From: Nymphaea colorata
Taxonomy: Eukaryota > Streptophyta > Magnoliopsida > Nymphaeales > Nymphaeaceae
Reading direction: 5' to 3'
Assembly: GCF_008831285.2 (NCBI RefSeq)
Contig: NC_045150.1
Location: 8,942,001 to 9,006,000, forward strand
Length of the DNA stretch: 64,000 nt
Shown: one piece after another, positions 59,375 to 64,000 of the stretch
Layout of the letters: every line of letters begins with the position of its first letter
Position numbering within the stretch: position 1 is the stretch's first letter
The notes under the pieces: generated by a model
Database searches by the model: none
Seen by the model: only the letters and a program-made list of their open reading frames with translations
What the model was told of the DNA's origin: nothing
Translations under genes and position numbers: made by a program

Positions 59375-62300
59375 GCCGCCACCAAAATCCTCCTTAAGAA
59401 CCGCCTCACTGAACTCACTGCTCTTTTGGTGTAGAGGGAGAGAGGAACTCGTGTTCATCGGTGTGGAGAGATAGAGAGGGACGTAGAGAAAATTAACTTG
59501 CAAGTTATGAAACACTTTGGCCAATAAAAAATGTTGTGAAACACTCTCCATTTATTGTGAGCGGAGAGGTAGATCTCTGTCTTTAAGGGAAGTTACGGCA
59601 TATTTGTTCCTGCCAAGTTCTGAAGATTGTTTATTTTAATCTATGAATTGAATTGTTTGAAGAACAAGGCGTACTATAATTGATCAGGCAAGCGTCAGTT
59701 CAATTTTCCACCCAAATTGCAATGCAATCTCGGGCTTCTAAGTAGGAAGAAGGAAGGTATTAGAGCTTTTTTTTTTTTTTTCTGGTGGTGGGTTGTTAAC
59801 TTTTTAAAAATTGTTAAAGTTGTTTATGATATTGAAAAGAAAAAGACACCATATGGGTTTGTGAAAATATTACGAAAAATTGCACCGTCGGCTCATATTC
59901 TGCCGAAAACTCATAAAGTAACCGCACTTTTTTTTAAAAAAAATCACAGACGCTTTTCTTTGTTTGACAATTGTAATGACTCCAAGGTCCTGCATTAATC
60001 ATTTTAGAATGTGAATTTTGCTTGTTAATCGTAAAAGGTTGGCTTGCTTTCCTCGCTTACAATTAAGTTTATACGCCTATGTTAAAAACCTATATTCAGA
60101 TAGGGCCCCAGTCGATAGCTGTCAGCAAATGTTGGACTTGTATGAGAAAATTGAAAACCTAAAGTCCCGTTTTCAGTTTATGGCATAAAAGTAGGTTTTT
60201 ACCTGAAAATTTATATCCAATAATGTTCAGTCACATTGATTCTGTCACAGCAACCGACGTCCTAAAAATAATAGACAGAGAAGCGATGAGGGGAGCAGAG
60301 TTGTATGGGATTCAGTCAATTGTCTTGATCCTAGGATATTATTGACAAAATTGAATCTCTGTTATTAAAGAATTTATTGTGATTATTCCTAATATGGAGT
60401 GAGCCAATCATCCACTTTTGTGTCTTTATTGAACAAAAATGCTGATATTCTTTCTCTATTGATCAAAAATTTCGATCTTTGAGAACTAAGGCCGGAAGTT
60501 GTATATGCAGCACTCTTGCATGGCAAAACATTCTTTATGCAAAATATTTTGAATTGCAATAGTTCTATTTTTACAGGTTTGATTGTTCCAATGAAACAAA
60601 AGAACAAAAAAATTGCATGCTTAAATTGAGTTCAGACAGATCTTTTTCCCTCGTTGAGGAAGGAGAAACTCTTATCTCAAAACCTAGTAAAAGAATGAGT
60701 GACAACACCATAGAAGCCCGCCTTGTTTGATAGAACATAGAAGAAAACGGGTGAAACCCATCTTGGCAAAATTTTTGCCAAAGACAACAGTTTTTTGTAA
60801 GTCTCAAACAAGGCAGAAGTTTATGGTACTTATGTTTTTTGTTTCTTGAGATATATAGACCAATACTTTCTACATGGAGATTACTTTGTAATAAATTTCA
60901 CCGGTTTGGGAGGTATGACTGGTGTCATAATCCATGTTTTTTCATTATGAGTTTCCCACACAAACATCAATTGGATTTTGCTTTTTGTGCTTTTTATCTT
61001 TGTTTCCAATATCATTTAGCTTGGGCCTTAGGGATGTAAACAATTTGAAAATTAATCCACCAGTTATCAAAATCCAGCTTAGTTGGATCTCTTTATCAGA
61101 CATATTGGACTGAATTCAAACTTAGATTTGAATTTCTAAAATTAAATCTGAATTGGGTGGCGCAAGATCTGACACTTACATGTAATCGATTATAGTTCTT
61201 TGTCGGGTGGTGGATTTAGGATCATATTCGAACACAAAATAAGATATAAATTCCAAAATTTAATGGCATCCTAATCTCATATTTTTGCTAAATCTTATTA
61301 AGCAGATCCAGACTCAGTCTCGCAACCAAATAACTCTGACCCCTCTACTTACCTAGCAGATCTAAATTGTCCCATGCAAAGTAGGCCGATAAGAATCCTG
61401 ATATGCATTTCTTTTATCTTCTTACTTTAGAAATGATTTTCACTTCACTTTCTTTGTTCTTTCAGTAACAATTATTTTTAAGAGAAGAACTGATTCATAC
61501 CAAACTGCTAAAATTGGTCCGTTTGTAGCAATGTCCAGAATAATTCACCTGTGACAACGAGAATACTGCTTTTAGATGAACCTTTGCAAATTGATATTTA
61601 TAATTTTAAAGAAAGTAAAGGTGCATGGAAGTTTAAACTTATTCTTTAAATTACTTTTATTAATATATAGGCCTACAATGGGCTTGAGAGCGGCTGTTTG
61701 AGGGCCCTTCCTGCATTAACTATTGAGATGAAAGAAAGATGCCTCATCAGTAGGAAAAGTTTTACACATACTGCCTTTTGTGTTCCATTTATTCTTGTCG
61801 TGTCAGGAGATAATGGTGCAGATGTTTGGTGTTTGCAGGGGAGATGAGAGAGATAAAGAAGGAGATAATAATTGGGTATGAAATCTATTCAAAGGAAAAG
61901 TGTCAAAATTTTGTACTTAGTTGAGATAAGGCACTTTGCTTAGGAACCAGTAAGATTCCATTCAATTAGGCGGCCCACTGCTCATCTAGACCCTGCTAGA
62001 ACTCCAAAGGCATGGAGAATGGGGTGGCTTTTGAACGATGAGTTGGAAAGATTATATTGAATTGGGAATAAGAAAATTTGCATATATAGCTTTGGTGAAA
62101 GGAATTCAACTTAAAGATGCTTGCTTATAATAGTTTGACACCAACTACATATTGGATCGTTTTGAAGAGGCCAAGGCAAAAATTGAAATATAAGTCTAAT
62201 TGAGCCAGCAAAAGTTGCATCGAATCACATATTTTTTGCATATAAACAACAAACAGCAGTCGCGCTTTCTGCCTGAACATTGCCACAATTAAACAATAGA

Positions 62301-62766
62301 CAACAGTCACAAGCCTGTCCTTTTCCGTCGAAATCAAACAACAAATGGTGGCAGACTTTTTTTTTTTCTCATGACAGTTGAACCCCTTTCCGCAAATAAT
62401 AGAATGAGACGTCCTATCCCACTTATTCATGGAATAGTGAATCAAAATCGACGATTTATGTTGCTGATAGAAACAAGGATCTGGAAAGGTAAATGTTCGA
62501 ACTGGTTTCTCTTTCACCGGACTAATGGGAAAGCTGCTGTTCGGTCTTTAACCTTATCGTGCCAAGACAGGGGGAGATGAATCTTATTGGCTGTTGGGTT
62601 ACATGGGGGAAATTTTAAAAAACTGTTGCAATTCCGAAGGTTTTGATCTTTTTGCAAGAAATTAGCGGCCCTCGCCACCAACATGTACTCTTGGGAGTCA
62701 AAGAGGGAAGCCTAACTTACTGAACATACGCACACGCAAGAAGGCGAGTAATCGAGCAACGGGGAA
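59375..62766. other. Intergenic DNA, no gene recognised
   Basis: AT-rich sequence with poly-T/A runs. The first 200 bp continues the G/A-rich style of the Gag ORF. Short phrases with gatct and ttggat steps at about 61,060-61,340 again recall the satellite sub-repeat. The minus-strand 130-codon frame at 62,125-62,517 is Cys- and aromatic-rich with no motif. The last few hundred bases should hold the promoter of the gene starting at 62,767. Confidence 0.5.
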
Positions 62767-62929
62767 ATGGCGGTTTCTCCGCTCGTTATAAGGCTGCACT
62801 GTTCCCATGCGTTTTGTGTGCAATCGGGAGCTCCCAAGAATTCTGGACGCTCCTTGGCTCCACAGTCCTGGGATCGCCTCATGTTCGGCAACGACGACAA
62901 GTTCCCTGCTCGTTTCTGTTCCTTCTCTG
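62767..62929 (+). CDS. Probable first exon of an unrecognised gene, possibly organelle-targeted
   Basis: A GC-richer block opens with ATGGCG in good context (gggaaATGGCG) after an A/G/C-rich leader. It encodes 54 codons plus one base up to a plausible donor, TCTCTG|gtgaat. The peptide begins MAVSPLVIRLHCSHAFCVQS and is rich in Ser and Arg with very few acidic residues in its first 35 positions, which suits a chloroplast or mitochondrial transit peptide. No family motif is visible, and no second exon could be identified before the window ends, so the product is unknown. The frame also stays open past the donor to 63,042, but the composition changes there. Confidence 0.5.
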
Positions 62930-64000
62930 GTGAATATCGTTGCCCTCTTTCTCTATACCTTGTGGCTTTTGGTTTGAGTGCTGGCCTTGATTATTTTCCT
63001 TTCTGGAGAAGAATTGGGTTTTCGATTTTAATGTTGTTTTGATTGCCAATCTTCTGGATTCGGAGTATGATATTGGGTTTTTGCTTTAGATAATGGAATT
63101 ATGAGTGTTTACTGCATTTTGATCGTAGGAGAGTTGTTTCGAGGGGAATATGGAATGATCCTGTCTTTTTAAGTTGTTTCTTGAATTGAAATGATTGGAA
63201 ATACAACGAGCTTCCTGTTCTCCTGAATCTCCTTAATTTCATTGTTGTATGGGACGGTTTTTTGTGTTTGTACATATGATTGATGGTTATGCAATATGCT
63301 CTTAATTTACACACTATTTCATACTAACGATGGCACGGACTTGCGCTGTAAGCCATGGGGATTGGCCATGGTAACTTCTCATCAAACTAGTTTCTTTACT
63401 TCATATGGTCGTTGATGATAGCACAGGACTCTGAGGAGAAAAACAACGTCTGCTACCATCATATCTGCTAAATTGTGACAGCAGGTTCACTAATAGTTAT
63501 TGTCAGTGTTGTAAAAGTTGGCATCGGAGACATATCTTTTTAAACGACACAGCGAGCAGGGCCATATCAGTCGATGAGTTCCTACATGAATTGATTATTT
63601 TAATCTATGTTGTTTATATTTTTTTATTATTTCATTAAAAAAAGCTGATACGGTCAGCATATTGGCGGATGTATCCTGTAAGACGCCTATCCACCCTGCA
63701 TCGTTTTCATGAGGGCCGAGATGAATCTAGCTGATATATACCGATGATAGAACTGGTTCTGATAAACTTAAACCATTTATGGTACACATTTAAGGTGGTA
63801 TCATCACAACTTTCCAGAGTATCACAACAGAAATTATCGTCAAGTGAGGTACGTCTCTTAATAAAATTCCTTTGTGAAGATTAAATTAGTGATACATTGA
63901 CACAAAAATACAACCTAAAAGTCCTGCCCATTAAGTGATGCTCGTATCTCTGAAGGGCTAATTCTGATTCTGTAGCTTTGACCATGTGTATTTGCAATGA
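62930..64000. other. Presumed intron or unresolved right edge
   Basis: T-rich sequence consistent with a long first intron of the gene starting at 62,767. From about 63,510 to 63,790 there are phrases (gatacggtcagcatattggcgg, gctgatatatacc) of a kind seen in dispersed plant transposon remnants. No exon was recognised. Confidence 0.4.

Noticed and set aside
62125-62517. 130-codon minus-strand frame
   Set aside because: No domain, no start context and no splice partners. Its composition fits chance in AT-rich DNA.

Overview
The window is nuclear DNA from a flowering plant. Genes are split by many GT-AG introns, one encodes a protein known only from the green lineage (CGL160), and the DNA between genes is AT-rich and full of plant-type transposon debris. 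I cannot name the species from the sequence. No rRNA, tRNA, CRISPR array or organelle insertion was recognised.

Layout. Positions 1 to about 10,250 are a tandem satellite with a ~1,433-bp unit, itself a dimer of two diverged ~700-bp halves. From 12,165 to 17,097 lies a nested pair of decayed Ty1/copia LTR retrotransposons, both on the minus strand. Each is bounded by LTR repeats and an exact 5-bp target-site duplication. The outer one keeps gag and protease remnants and the inner one keeps reverse transcriptase/RNase H. From about 22 kb three ordinary single-locus genes follow, all on the plus strand: CGL160 (22,116-29,002; 9 exons, 353 aa; chloroplast ATP synthase assembly), an FLX-like coiled-coil protein closest to FLL1 (32,455-33,814; 4 coding exons, 313 aa), and ALG9 (47,377-56,311; 10 exons, 571 aa; ER lipid-linked-oligosaccharide mannosyltransferase). 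I assembled all three by hand from splice sites. Every phase closes, and the lengths are close to those I recall for the Arabidopsis proteins. CGL160 intron 6 carries a 1,051-bp non-autonomous hAT-like element with an exact 8-bp target duplication.

Between FLL1 and ALG9 is a second, unrelated tandem array (about 36.9-41.45 kb, roughly ten copies, in long ~500-bp and short ~361-bp forms). Downstream of ALG9 an intact, GC-rich, intronless 500-aa Ty3-type Gag ORF (57,872-59,374) stands alone, with no pol and no LTRs that I can see. The window ends with what looks like the first exon of another plus-strand gene (62,767-62,929) that I do not recognise.

The three named genes act in separate pathways (plastid bioenergetics, flowering-time regulation, ER glycosylation) and are neighbours rather than a functional cluster. 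The most unusual material is the nested-period satellite, the solitary Gag ORF and the two-form array behind FLL1.
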